A stretch of 43,654 nucleotides of DNA, from the IMG/VR virus record IMGVR_UViG_3300022752_000133, positions 1 through 43,654 of that record. One strand, given 5' to 3'. The translations under genes and the position numbers were made by a program. A model generated the notes under the pieces. It was given only the letters and a program-made list of their open reading frames with translations, ran no database searches and was not told where the DNA came from. The DNA is from a virus. Positions 22,771 to 32,217 of the stretch are shown in pieces (position 1 is the first letter of the stretch; every line of letters starts with the position of its first letter).

Positions 22771-23859
22771 TTATCGAACGTAGACTAAGACTTGGCCAGT
22801 GCTTCCTCCGCCACCTCCACCATGTCCTCCATCTCTTCTATTTGTAAAACCTCCAGGGTTATTTACTCTTATTCCTGAGCCTCCACCACCACCGCCACCG
22901 CCAGACGAGCCTGTACCTCCAGGAGAACCACTGTTTGCAGTTACGTCACTTGCTCCACCAGGTCCACCTGAAGAGCCGTTACCAGCACTTCCTCCGTTTC
23001 CGCCTCCTGTACTGCCACCTGATCCGCCAGACTGTCCACTGAATGGAAGAACACTTACATCAGTTACATCTCCAGATGCTCCACCTCCACCACCACCGCC
23101 ACCAGAAAAAGATGTTAAACCAAGAGAGTTGTATGTTAGCGTCCATCCACTTCCACCAGCGTTTCCAGGAGTACCGTATGAACCATTTACTCCATTTGCT
23201 CCAGCTCCTCCACTACCAGTAAGTCCACCAGAAACATTTGTTGACCCACTTCCACCATTTCCACGCGTAAAGTTAGATGCAGCATTTCCTCCATTTGCTG
23301 TTCCTAAGTTTCCAAAGTTTGTAGTTCCAGCAACTCCACCAACAGTAACAGTAAAGGTATCATTTGGATTTACATTGTAGTCCTTAAACGCAAATGAACC
23401 TCCTCCACCTCCACCAGCACCAGAGATAAAGAACGCGTTAGCGGGACCACCTCCACCTCCACCACCTCTTGCATATACTGCAATCTGAGTTTTACCAGCG
23501 GGGACTGTATAAGTTCCAGATGAATTAAACGTTTGAGATAAAGCATATGATGGTAAGACGGGAGTTACTGCAGAAGACGCAGAAGACACAGAACCTTGAA
23601 CTCCAGAAGAAGACGCAGTAACTGTAAATGTGTAAGCTGTATCGTTTGTTAGCCCTGTTACAGTAATAGGACTAGATGAACCTGATGCAGTTATGCCGCC
23701 TGGAGACGAGGTTACAGTGTATGTTACTGCGCCTTTGCCAGTGTACGCCGGAGGTGTAAAAGAAACAACTGCTTGCGCATCACCTGCTACAGCTGAAATA
23801 CCCGTAGGTTGTCCAGGGAGACGACCAGATTGCGATGAACTACTGCCTAAGATAGGCAT
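22771..23859 (-). CDS. FN3 plus polyglycine adhesin (paralogue 6)
   Basis: A 362-residue paralogue, MPILGSSSSQSGRLPGQPTG onward. FN3 domain about residues 15-105 (GDAQAVVSFTPPAYTGKGAV closely resembles paralogue 1), linker YALSQTFNSSGTYTVPAGKT, glycine-rich tip with TNFGNLGTANGG and the end GQVLVYVR. It starts 10 nt after the stop of the 23870 gene with no ribosome site, so it is probably cotranscribed with that structural gene. Confidence 0.8.
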   Translation of the reverse strand: MPILGSSSSQSGRLPGQPTGISAVAGDAQAVVSFTPPAYTGKGAVTYTVTSSPGGITASGSSSPITVTGLTNDTAYTFTVTASSSGVQGSVSSASSAVTPVLPSYALSQTFNSSGTYTVPAGKTQIAVYARGGGGGGGPANAFFISGAGGGGGGSFAFKDYNVNPNDTFTVTVGGVAGTTNFGNLGTANGGNAASNFTRGNGGSGSTNVSGGLTGSGGAGANGVNGSYGTPGNAGGSGWTLTYNSLGLTSFSGGGGGGGGASGDVTDVSVLPFSGQSGGSGGSTGGGNGGSAGNGSSGGPGGASDVTANSGSPGGTGSSGGGGGGGGSGIRVNNPGGFTNRRDGGHGGGGGGSTGQVLVYVR

Positions 23860-23869
23860 TTAAGCTAGC

Positions 23870-24190
23870 TTACTCGCCCGAAGGAATTTCTACCCATGAG
23901 GTTGAAGCCTCGTCCCACGTGTAGAACTTACCATCATTTGGATAGGCAACTGGCGCTTCCCAGTCATTGTCTGCGTTTAACACCCATGAAGGATATGGTT
24001 TTGGCAAGGTAAACTTTGTGCCGTCCCAGGTTCCACCGATTGCAGCCTTAGGCTGTTCATGCGCGGACACGATGTGATCAAGTGCAAACTCGTTCTTAAA
24101 GTGAGTAAGCAGTTCCTCTGAAGGGTTGTCAAACACGGCGATGTTAACGACCTCGCCATTTTTCACGAAAGCGTAATTAGTCTCAGCCAT
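23870..24190 (-). CDS. Phage structural-type protein with PYPSW and WDE motifs
   Basis: A 106-residue protein starting MAETNYAFVKNGEVVNIAVF. The C-terminal half has KPYPSWVLNADNDWEAPVAY, YPNDGKFYTWDEASTSWVEI, a pattern I know from many marine and freshwater phage structural or tail-associated hypothetical proteins. AAGGAG 6 nt upstream gives a good start. It lies directly before an adhesin gene, so it may link the adhesin to the tail or help it assemble; this is inference from position. Confidence 0.7.
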   Translation of the reverse strand: MAETNYAFVKNGEVVNIAVFDNPSEELLTHFKNEFALDHIVSAHEQPKAAIGGTWDGTKFTLPKPYPSWVLNADNDWEAPVAYPNDGKFYTWDEASTSWVEIPSGE

Positions 24191-24245
24191 GGATTCTCCT
24201 TGTTGTAAGAAAGACTGGTCCTATTTTATACTATGGGAAGAAACC

Positions 24246-24938
24246 CTATGAGTAATTTTTGTCCTGTCGAAACTTGCGCTTATAGGAATCAAAGAAGCTT
24301 GAGCGAAGTTGCTGGGTAATCGCAGTCTGGTCCTCAAGTTCTTCCTTCTCGCCTACCTTAACCTCCCAGGACTCGCGGTTGATAGGAATCACCTGTGCCA
24401 TGGGAGTACCCGCTGGAATTAGCCCTTCAAACTTTACGTCATTTAACGTGAATGGGAAGTTAGTTGGCGCATAGTATTGGTCGGTATCAACGATACCTGG
24501 CAGAATTGTAAAGACACTGTCTCTATGCATTGGCGCTATAAATAACGTAGACCAGTTCTCAGGTGTTCGTATTGACCAAGGGTTGATCCACTTGGGAAAC
24601 GGTGCGCCGTTGACTCCTGGGTGCAGTGGAGCCTGCTCAATAGGGTGAAATTGAATTGGTCCAGCGCTCGGCCACTCATACCAAGGAAGCCCATCTCTTT
24701 GTGAGACATACACGTCTACGTATGTTGTAAGAATATAACCTGCGGTGATCGCATCAAACACAGGCATACATCTTTTAATTGTTGCAGTCGTGTTTCCGTC
24801 GCCTGTTGGCTTTTTCTCGCCAGAGATATACGAGTCAGTTTTCTTATACCACTCTGGAATCATTGTCCGAGCGGGCTGCGGCTCGTAGAGGGATAGGTCA
24901 ATTCCAAACGTATTTGTAAACGTGATTACTTGAGCCAT
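24246..24938 (-). CDS. Conserved phage hypothetical protein, 230 residues
   Basis: MAQVITFTNTFGIDLSLYEP, then MIPEWYKKTDSYISGEKKPT, KRCMPVFDAITAGYILTTYV, and later PENWSTLFIAPMHRDSVFTI and TPMAQVIPINRESWEV. The pattern (EWYK, C-MPVFDA-TAGY, W-polar-aromatic segments, A-P-IPI) resembles a hypothetical-protein family seen in T4-like and pelagic phages (perhaps DUF6065, not certain). It has no membrane segment. The repeated aromatic and His/Asp residues could suit an enzyme, such as a cupin or dioxygenase-like beta fold, but I cannot assign one. It precedes the PYPSW protein and adhesin on the same strand. Confidence 0.7.
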   Translation of the reverse strand: MAQVITFTNTFGIDLSLYEPQPARTMIPEWYKKTDSYISGEKKPTGDGNTTATIKRCMPVFDAITAGYILTTYVDVYVSQRDGLPWYEWPSAGPIQFHPIEQAPLHPGVNGAPFPKWINPWSIRTPENWSTLFIAPMHRDSVFTILPGIVDTDQYYAPTNFPFTLNDVKFEGLIPAGTPMAQVIPINRESWEVKVGEKEELEDQTAITQQLRSSFFDSYKRKFRQDKNYS

Positions 24939-24971
24939 AAGGCGACTGTATCATACGAACTACATTTTACT

Positions 24972-25826
24972 TTATCTAGTGTAAACAACTATCTTGCCAC
25001 TACCTCCAGCACTTCCGTTTTGGCTTCCTCCGCCTGGCCCATTAGGTTGTACTCTTCCACCTCCGCCTGCACCTCCACCTCCACCTCCTGAGTTGACAGA
25101 GCCGGCATTTCCGCTATTGCCAGCATTGGCAATACCAAATTTTTGCGCTGAGCCACCTTGCCCACCATTACCTCCACCATTACCTCCAGTAGAACCTTGA
25201 CCTCCTGATCCAGTATTTCCAGGAGTAGTGTTATTAGCCATACCGCCGCCGCCGCCTCCACCGCCGCCACCGCCTGCTTGAAAACTAGGAATATCATTAC
25301 TTATAAAGCTAACTACTGAGCCATTTCCAGCCCCACCATACGCACTAGCAGGGTCACCATCACCAGTTTCGGTAGCAGCAGCGCCTGACGGTCCTCCACT
25401 CCCACCCGAGCCAGTTGACACAAAAGTGTTTATGTTATTTGACGTTACGGTTCCGCCGCTTCCGCCAGAAAAACTTTGACCTGTGTTAGAAGAAGTTCCA
25501 CTGCTACCCGACGCTAAAGTAACTAAGTTACCAAAAGCAGTATTCCCATTAGAAGCACCAATTGTTATCGTGTAGTTTTGGCCAGGTGACACAGGGTAAT
25601 CTTCAAAAATATAAACAATTCCACCGCCGCCTCCACCGCCACCTCCACGAATTCCAGTAGTTGCATTTGCTGCGTTTCCACCACTACCACCGGCCCCTAT
25701 CATTGCAACTGCTATCTGAGATTTTCCTGCTGCAACGGTGTATGTGCCACTTGCATTAAATGTCTGGCTTAATTCATAGGCAGGTTCAACATATCCAGAT
25801 GATACCGTTCCTAAAATACGTGCCAT
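24972..25826 (-). CDS. Polyglycine adhesin without FN3 (paralogue 7)
   Basis: A 284-residue protein from MARILGTVSSGYVEPAYELS; a longer frame to 25877 adds a hydrophobic stretch but has no support. The tip contains runs of 8-12 Gly, TAFGNLVTLASGSSG and the end GKIVVYTR. TATACAAT lies 6 nt before this ATG. It shares its 5' 84 bases with paralogue 5, while the tips differ strongly, as expected for conserved attachment and variable receptor-contact regions. Confidence 0.8.
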   Translation of the reverse strand: MARILGTVSSGYVEPAYELSQTFNASGTYTVAAGKSQIAVAMIGAGGSGGNAANATTGIRGGGGGGGGGIVYIFEDYPVSPGQNYTITIGASNGNTAFGNLVTLASGSSGTSSNTGQSFSGGSGGTVTSNNINTFVSTGSGGSGGPSGAAATETGDGDPASAYGGAGNGSVVSFISNDIPSFQAGGGGGGGGGGGMANNTTPGNTGSGGQGSTGGNGGGNGGQGGSAQKFGIANAGNSGNAGSVNSGGGGGGAGGGGRVQPNGPGGGSQNGSAGGSGKIVVYTR

Positions 25827-25832
25827 AGGATA

Positions 25833-25840
25833 ATTGTATA
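25833..25840 (-). promoter_or_regulatory. TATACAAT box before paralogue 7
   Basis: On the minus strand TATACAAT ends 6 nt before the ATG at 25826, with no ribosome site between. Confidence 0.45.
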
Positions 25841-25910
25841 TTAAAAGCAAGATCAAGACTAAGTAAGAATAATCCACTTTTGATAGTATCTTCTTAACCC
25901 AAGGAGACCT

Positions 25911-26135
25911 ATGAAAAAGATCTTATCCCCACTTGCGGTGATAGTTTTAACTCTAACACTTTCATCATGCAACTTTCAAGGTAGCTATCGCTATCCGTGC
26001 CAGGACCCAACCAACTGGGAAAAGGACGAGTGTAAGCCACCAATTTGTACAGTTAACGGCGCCTGCCCTGAGGACCTAGTTGGAGATATCGCTAATCAGG
26101 ATAGTCCAGCGGGCGATACCATTGAAGGGTCATAA
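25911..26135 (+). CDS. Small lipoprotein
   Basis: A 74-residue protein MKKILSPLAVIVLTLTLSSC with a textbook lipobox (LSSC) at residues 17-20. The mature part has four more cysteines (YPCQD, DECKPP, ICTV, ACPED), so it may form disulfides. AAGGAGACC gives a strong ribosome site. It opens a rightward run of lysis genes and could act as an outer spanin-like or superinfection-exclusion lipoprotein; neither is proven. Gram-positive-type hosts do not need a canonical spanin. Confidence 0.75.
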   Translation: MKKILSPLAVIVLTLTLSSCNFQGSYRYPCQDPTNWEKDECKPPICTVNGACPEDLVGDIANQDSPAGDTIEGS

Positions 26136-26150
26136 CAGGAGAGGAACACA

Positions 26151-26591
26151 GTGGCTAAACAACGATACTCATCAGCCGAATTGGACGCGCGACTTAAGTT
26201 TGTCCTAGGAACAATACTAGGTCTTATTCTTCTGTTTACGGCACTTGGAATTCTCTACGCGCTCATCTTTGTAACCCAGCCTGTTAACGCACAGTCTGAA
26301 AATGACAAGATGTTCTTTAACGTCTTAGGTTCTATTGCAACATTTATCACCGGAACTCTTGCAGGTATCCTTATCGGATCAAAAGGCGGAGATGCTCCAA
26401 AGTCTGTATTTGACGAGGAAGCAAACATTCCATTTGTTATGGAAGACGCTGCTCCTGCCGCTGCAGCAACTGCAGACGAGGCCAAGGCAGCAGCTGAAGC
26501 TACACCCGCTGCCGAGCCAGTAGTTGAAGGCAAGCCACATTCACAGATGCCAGACGAGCAACCAATTGATGAAGACTGGGATAAGGACTAA
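26151..26591 (+). CDS. Two-helix membrane protein with acidic Ala-rich tail
   Basis: A 146-residue protein, GTG start with GGAGAGG about 9 nt upstream. Transmembrane helices at about residues 16-42 (VLGTILGLILLFTALGILYA) and 56-76 (VLGSIATFITGTLAGILIGS), then a long cytoplasm-type tail rich in Ala, Glu and Pro ending DEDWDKD. It lies 3 nt before the endolysin start. Position and topology fit a holin or a holin regulator. Confidence 0.65.
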   Translation: MAKQRYSSAELDARLKFVLGTILGLILLFTALGILYALIFVTQPVNAQSENDKMFFNVLGSIATFITGTLAGILIGSKGGDAPKSVFDEEANIPFVMEDAAPAAAATADEAKAAAEATPAAEPVVEGKPHSQMPDEQPIDEDWDKD

Positions 26592-26594
26592 ACC

Positions 26595-27176
26595 ATGGCA
26601 GCAGAACAAGGAACAGCAGCTCGCTTAATTGAAGTTGCAAAAGAAGAAATTGGCTACGTTGAAGGTCCTAAGGACAACGAAACAAAGTATGGTAAGTTCA
26701 CCAAGGCTAACTTCCAACCATGGTGCGGTTCTTTCGTAATGTGGTGCGCTAACGAGGCTGGTGTAAAGGTTCCAAACACTGTTTACACTCCAGGAGGCGC
26801 TGCCGCGTTTAAGAAAGCTGGTCGTTGGTATGACGCACAGATCTGTGATCCAGAGCCTGGCGACATCGCATACTTTGACTTCCCAGGTGACGGCGTTGAG
26901 CGTATCAGCCACGTTGGAATTGTCATTAAGGACAACGAGGACGGAACTGTTTGGTGTATCGAGGGAAATACCTCTGGCGACCCAAAGAAGAGTCAGCGCA
27001 ACGGCGGCGAGGTTGTAAAGAAGCTACGCGCCTACAAAAAGAACAAGGCAAACGTTCAAATCTCGATCGTTGGCTTTGGCCGTCCTAAGTTTAAGGGTGC
27101 AGGCGGTGCAGATAAGTCACAGGCAGCTGCTACTGAAAAGAAAACCTGTCATGCCTGCGGTCAAGAAATTAAGTAA
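26595..27176 (+). CDS. CHAP-domain endolysin
   Basis: A 193-residue peptidoglycan hydrolase. The catalytic Cys44 lies in PWCGSFVMWCANEAG, His106 in RISHVGIVI and the acidic partner Glu123 in WCIEGNTS, as in CHAP (NlpC/P60-like) enzymes; EPGDIAYFDF before the His is also typical. A linker and a C-terminal CHACGQEIK may bind zinc. It cuts peptide or amide bonds of the cell wall at lysis. It is flanked by small membrane proteins upstream and the SNase-type nuclease downstream, whose ATG overlaps its stop by one base. Confidence 0.9.
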   Translation: MAAEQGTAARLIEVAKEEIGYVEGPKDNETKYGKFTKANFQPWCGSFVMWCANEAGVKVPNTVYTPGGAAAFKKAGRWYDAQICDPEPGDIAYFDFPGDGVERISHVGIVIKDNEDGTVWCIEGNTSGDPKKSQRNGGEVVKKLRAYKKNKANVQISIVGFGRPKFKGAGGADKSQAAATEKKTCHACGQEIK

Positions 27177-27583
27177 TGTATACATATAGAGTTCGCAAGG
27201 TGCACAAGGTAGTTGACGGAGACACAATCGACGTTGACATTGATCTTGGATTTAACGTCTCGTACTACCAGCGTGTGCGCCTTGCGGGTATTGATACCCC
27301 TGAGTCTCGCACCACTGACAAGTACGAAAAAGAACTTGGTCTAGAGGTAAAGAAGAAACTTGGTGAATTACTTTCCAACGCAAAGGACGTCGTGATTCGC
27401 ACTGAGAAACCAGACTCTACTGAGAAGTATGGTCGTATTCTTGGCTGGCTCTATCTTGATGGCGCAGAGAAGTCAGTAAACGAAGCTCTCATCGCAGGCG
27501 GCTATGCTTGGGAGTACATGGGTGATACTAAGGTAAAGGACTTTGATCTCCTTAAGAAACGACGCGAGAAAAGCGCAAAGTAA
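27176..27583 (+). CDS. Thermonuclease (SNase-like) nuclease
   Basis: A 135-residue staphylococcal-nuclease-like protein. VVDGDTIDVDID, RLAGIDTPES and EKYGRILGWLYL are the family motifs, placing Asp21, Arg35, Asp40, Glu43 and Arg87 as metal and catalytic residues. No signal peptide is present, so it works inside the cell, perhaps in host DNA breakdown or nucleic-acid processing. It follows the endolysin with a one-base overlap and precedes a holin candidate, so it seems to be expressed with lysis genes. Confidence 0.92.
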   Translation: MYTYRVRKVHKVVDGDTIDVDIDLGFNVSYYQRVRLAGIDTPESRTTDKYEKELGLEVKKKLGELLSNAKDVVIRTEKPDSTEKYGRILGWLYLDGAEKSVNEALIAGGYAWEYMGDTKVKDFDLLKKRREKSAK

Positions 27584-27600
27584 GAAAGGAACTCTCCCCA

Positions 27601-27828
27601 ATGAAAGACAAGACAATGTACCTATTGTCGTTAATGGTTGGTATCGCAATTATTACTGCAATCGTCGGCGACTACGTAGTGGCAGCCTTGGAAACAACAA
27701 AAACAGGAGAGCCTCAGGAAGTTTCTTCTGATGTTATGACTCTTGTTCAAACAGCTCTTGGCGGTGTTATTGGTATTCTTGGCGGATACTTTGGCGCTAA
27801 GGCAACTGAAAAGAAAGATGAAGAATAG
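27601..27828 (+). CDS. Holin candidate, two transmembrane helices
   Basis: A 75-residue protein MKDKTMYLLSLMVGIAIITA, with helices at about residues 6-29 and 45-66 (MTLVQTALGGVIGILGGYFG) and a charged tail KATEKKDEE. AGGAAC lies about 10 nt upstream. The size, two-helix topology and charged C-terminus, in a cluster with the endolysin, fit a class II holin. It is the best holin candidate in the window on position. Confidence 0.7.
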   Translation: MKDKTMYLLSLMVGIAIITAIVGDYVVAALETTKTGEPQEVSSDVMTLVQTALGGVIGILGGYFGAKATEKKDEE

Positions 27829-27965
27829 TGCCTGCTACTCTTAAGTCTCATCGCAAGCATCCATTTAACAGGACTCAAATTAAGAACGGCAAGATCGTGC
27901 GGCTAAACAAGAACGGAACTGTACGTGCGGTACTAGACGATTACAAGGTCAAACACAAGAAGTAG
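27828..27965 (+). CDS. Tiny basic protein, 45 residues
   Basis: The GTG start shares its G with the stop of the holin candidate. The frame reads MPATLKSHRKHPFNRTQIKN and continues GKIVRLNKNGTVRAVLDDYK to VKHKK. It is strongly basic with a beta-hairpin-like centre, perhaps nucleic-acid binding. It stops exactly beside the stop of the convergent cupin gene, with no gap. One-base overlap and clean fit support it. Confidence 0.6.
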   Translation: MPATLKSHRKHPFNRTQIKNGKIVRLNKNGTVRAVLDDYKVKHKK

Positions 27966-28310
27966 CTAAGCTCTTCCATAGTCATCGTCATACCTGACGA
28001 TGTCGTCTTCTCCAAAGTATGTTCCTCTTTGTATCTCGATATACTCAAGATCGTCATCACCTATTGCCTCAACTCGATGTTTTTCTCCTTGTAGGATAGT
28101 AATCGAGTGTCCATCTGTAAGCTCAAATGTCTCGTCGTTTACCTGTACCTTTGCCTTACCTGCGGTGATAAGCCAGTGCTCGCTACGTTTCTCGTGTGAC
28201 TGTAGACTTAGTCTTTTACCTTGCTCGACGTGAATTCTTTTAATCTGCATCTCTGGCAGTGTTAGCAAGATCTCATACCAGCCCCAAGGGCGATTATCTC
28301 TTTTGTTCAT
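27966..28310 (-). CDS. Cupin, mannose-6-phosphate isomerase type II-like
   Basis: A 114-residue single cupin domain: RPWGWYEILL, KRIHVEQGKRLSLQSHEKRS, EHWLITAGKAKVQVNDE, GHSITILQGEKHRVEA, IEIQRGTYFGEDDIVRYDDDYGR. These match the C-terminal cupin of GDP-mannose pyrophosphorylase/phosphomannose isomerase, including the metal ligands His, His, Glu and His and the YFGEDDIVR end. Phages carry stand-alone copies. It may act in sugar-nucleotide supply for the phage glycosyltransferases; the substrate is not proven. No ribosome site is visible. Confidence 0.88.
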   Translation of the reverse strand: MNKRDNRPWGWYEILLTLPEMQIKRIHVEQGKRLSLQSHEKRSEHWLITAGKAKVQVNDETFELTDGHSITILQGEKHRVEAIGDDDLEYIEIQRGTYFGEDDIVRYDDDYGRA

Positions 28311-28371
28311 GGTAAAACTTTATCATAAATGCTAACCGCAGCGGACGCTGTTCAAGGCATACCCTAAAGAT

Positions 28372-28545
28372 ATGCTCGTCTTTCGACTGCCCACTCATTG
28401 TTTACCTGCGCCACGGTTAGCTTCAACTATGGAGTTGGAGTGGATAGAAGTTTTGCGTCTTACTCGGGACGGGCTATGGTCTCCAGACTTATATGCGCTA
28501 ACCGCTCGCCTTACATGCTCTTCGCATAGCAACGGTTTATTATAA
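28372..28545 (+). CDS. Possible small ORF, 57 residues
   Basis: A frame MLVFRLPTHCLPAPRLASTM then ELEWIEVLRLTRDGLWSPDL and YALTARLTCSSHSNGLL fills most of the gap between two leftward genes. The second half reads like a compact amphipathic protein and could start at the internal ATG (28429). No ribosome site is seen for either. Three sites GCTAACCG/CGGTTAGC (28331, 28414, 28497) lie in or near it, so the DNA may instead be regulatory. It is uncertain. Confidence 0.35.
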   Translation: MLVFRLPTHCLPAPRLASTMELEWIEVLRLTRDGLWSPDLYALTARLTCSSHSNGLL

Positions 28546-28554
28546 CAGGTAGAT

Positions 28555-28821
28555 TTAGGAATCCTTTAGGGTATTTACCCAGCCAATTATGCCTTCTAAG
28601 GACAGGTCCATCATGCCGTCCTCGCCAAGCAGTTCCTCAAGGCGGTCCACGATAGGGCCAAGATCGTCCTTTGAGATTCCAGTCTCACGCATGACGTGTT
28701 CTTCCATCAACCTCATAAGGTCATGCAGGAAGTCCAGCGGAACTAGTGCAAGACGCTCTTCCTCAAGATAAGCTGTAAGAGCATCATCGTCTCGGTCAAA
28801 GTCTGGATCAAACATCTCCAT
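28555..28821 (-). CDS. Acidic hypothetical protein, 88 residues
   Basis: MEMFDPDFDRDDDALTAYLE, then a helical, strongly acidic body (LDFLHDLMRLMEEHVM, IVDRLEELLGEDGMMDL) ending IIGWVNTLKDS. No family is recognised. The charge resembles DNA-mimic or protein-inhibitor phage proteins, but that is speculation. No Shine-Dalgarno; TAAGATAAGAT lies about 7 nt before the ATG, similar to the adhesin boxes. Confidence 0.6.
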   Translation of the reverse strand: MEMFDPDFDRDDDALTAYLEEERLALVPLDFLHDLMRLMEEHVMRETGISKDDLGPIVDRLEELLGEDGMMDLSLEGIIGWVNTLKDS

Positions 28822-28844
28822 GACCGAATCTTATCTTACAATAC

Positions 28845-28956
28845 TTGCGGTGACAGTTTTAGTTCAGCTTTCAACTAACTCGGCTTCTGAGTAAGCACTA
28901 AGAAGTCCTACTAAGAAGTCTCCACTTCGTGATAGATTTAGCCCCTAGCTCTAGGG
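28845..28956. promoter_or_regulatory. Divergent control region with repeats and palindrome
   Basis: Between the leftward 28821 gene and the rightward tail gene at 28967 lie TTGCGGTGACAGT (28845-28857, the only intergenic copy of a recurrent motif), an 11-bp direct repeat ACTAAGAAGTC (28897-28907 and 28910-28920) and a near-palindrome CCCTAG-CT-CTAGGG (28943-28956) just before the ribosome site AGGGG. This looks like a promoter and operator zone for the tail-fibre operon. Confidence 0.45.
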
Positions 28957-28966
28957 TAGGGGAATA

Positions 28967-31323
<2,357 letters not shown>

Positions 31324-31351
31324 TTTTACCTATAAAAACCTGATAAATTGC

Positions 31352-31381
31352 CTGTCTACCCTTGACCGCAGGGCTAGACAG
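31352..31381. terminator. Hairpin between fibre 1 and the serine recombinase
   Basis: CTGTCTA (31352-31358) pairs with TAGACAG (31375-31381), with CCCT/AGGG able to extend the inner stem. There is no U tract after it, so it may be a weak terminator, an attenuator or a protein-binding site. Confidence 0.4.
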
Positions 31382-31410
31382 CAACGTATACCTAAATGTA
31401 TGATATGAAA

Positions 31411-31441
31411 AATTGTACATTAGAACGGAGAAAGTACAATT
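31411..31441. promoter_or_regulatory. AATTGTAC/GTACAATT inverted repeat around the recombinase RBS
   Basis: AATTGTAC (31411-31418) and GTACAATT (31434-31441) are perfect 8-bp arms around the ribosome site GGAG and the start of the recombinase. An autoregulatory operator or RNA hairpin covering the ribosome site is likely. The left arm extended, AATTGTACAT, recurs at 337-346 before the leftmost gene. Confidence 0.5.
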
Positions 31442-32119
31442 TCTGCTAAGAATGTACATGCGCTTTTATACGCCCGAGTATCCACTTCTGCCCAGGCAAA
31501 CGAGGGTGTATCCCTTGATGCTCAGGAGCGCACATTAGTCTCTGCAGCCCAGGTTGCAGGGTATGAAAGTTACGAGATTCTACGTGAAGAAGGCCGCTCA
31601 GGTAAGTCAATTAAGGGTCGTCCTGTTTTAAGAAACGCTATGTTAAGACTTGAAAAAGGTCAAGCTAATGCCCTATTTGTAACGAGAATTGACCGACTAG
31701 CAAGATCAACCCAGGACTTTCTTTCCATAGTTGACCATGCCCATAGAAATAACTGGCGACTTGTTCTGCTCGATCTTAACCTCGATACGTCGTCGTATCA
31801 AGGGCGCTTTGTGGTCACAATCATGAGCGCGTTGGCTGAGATGGAACGTGCCATCATTGCCGAGAGACAGAAGGATATTCACGAGGATCGTCGTAAACAA
31901 GGTCTTGTGTGGGGCAAAGATCTTGGACCAAAACCTCTTATAAGTAATGAAATTGTACAACTTATTTTTACCCGTCGCGCTGAAGGAAAGTCATTGAGAA
32001 ACATTGCAAATGAGTTAAATACTTCTAATGTAAAAGCGGCATACGGTGGCAAGTGGACTGCATCTAATATAAACTATGTATTAGCTCACAAAAGAGAAGA
32101 GCCAGACACGCAAGGATAG
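31439..32119 (+). CDS. Serine recombinase (resolvase/invertase type), apparent ATT start
   Basis: A 226-residue protein if read from ATT at 31439. The N-terminal catalytic domain has LLYARVSTSAQANEGVSLDA with the nucleophile Ser15, then EEGRSGKSIKGRP, TRIDRLARSTQDF, LVLLDLNLDTSSYQGRFVVT and MERAIIAERQKD with the conserved arginines. The C-terminal part GKSLRNIANELNTSNVKAAY, GGKWTASNINYVL is an HTH-like DNA-binding domain. The frame is open back only to TAG at 31421, with no ATG, GTG or TTG before the catalytic Ser; GGAG lies 8-9 nt before the ATT. The first ATG (31640) would remove the catalytic serine. Small members invert or resolve DNA; its place after a fibre gene recalls tail-fibre invertases. 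Confidence 0.88.
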   Translation: MSAKNVHALLYARVSTSAQANEGVSLDAQERTLVSAAQVAGYESYEILREEGRSGKSIKGRPVLRNAMLRLEKGQANALFVTRIDRLARSTQDFLSIVDHAHRNNWRLVLLDLNLDTSSYQGRFVVTIMSALAEMERAIIAERQKDIHEDRRKQGLVWGKDLGPKPLISNEIVQLIFTRRAEGKSLRNIANELNTSNVKAAYGGKWTASNINYVLAHKREEPDTQG

Positions 32120-32145
32120 GTACTTGCAGTCTGGCTCTTTGCTTT
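32099..32145 (+). terminator. Terminator overlapping the recombinase stop codon
   Basis: GAGCCAGAC (32099-32107) pairs with GTCTGGCTC (32129-32137), and inside it GCAAG with CTTGC, followed by TTTGCTTT. It overlaps the last codons of the recombinase. Beyond it, TTTAGCA and TGCTAAA form a further 7-bp inverted repeat before the convergent primase gene. Confidence 0.8.
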
Positions 32146-32217
32146 AGCAGTCTCTCCCCTGATAGTGCTAAAACGTGTTTCTAATATATACCTAGTTTGG
32201 AGTTTTGGCGTTTTAGA

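Noticed and set aside
22799-23380. Proline-rich plus-strand frame opposite paralogue 6
   Set aside because: It is the complement of glycine codons in the polyglycine tip. The same effect is seen opposite all seven adhesins.
25827-25877. Hydrophobic N-terminal extension of paralogue 7, read as a signal anchor
   Set aside because: All paralogues start at M-x-x-I-L-G; the extension covers the TATACAAT box and has no ribosome site.
28311-28554. Possible tRNA or structured RNA in the gap beside the cupin gene
   Set aside because: No cloverleaf arms, T-loop GTTCRA or CCA-like end could be found. The inverted GCTAACCG sites do not form an acceptor stem.
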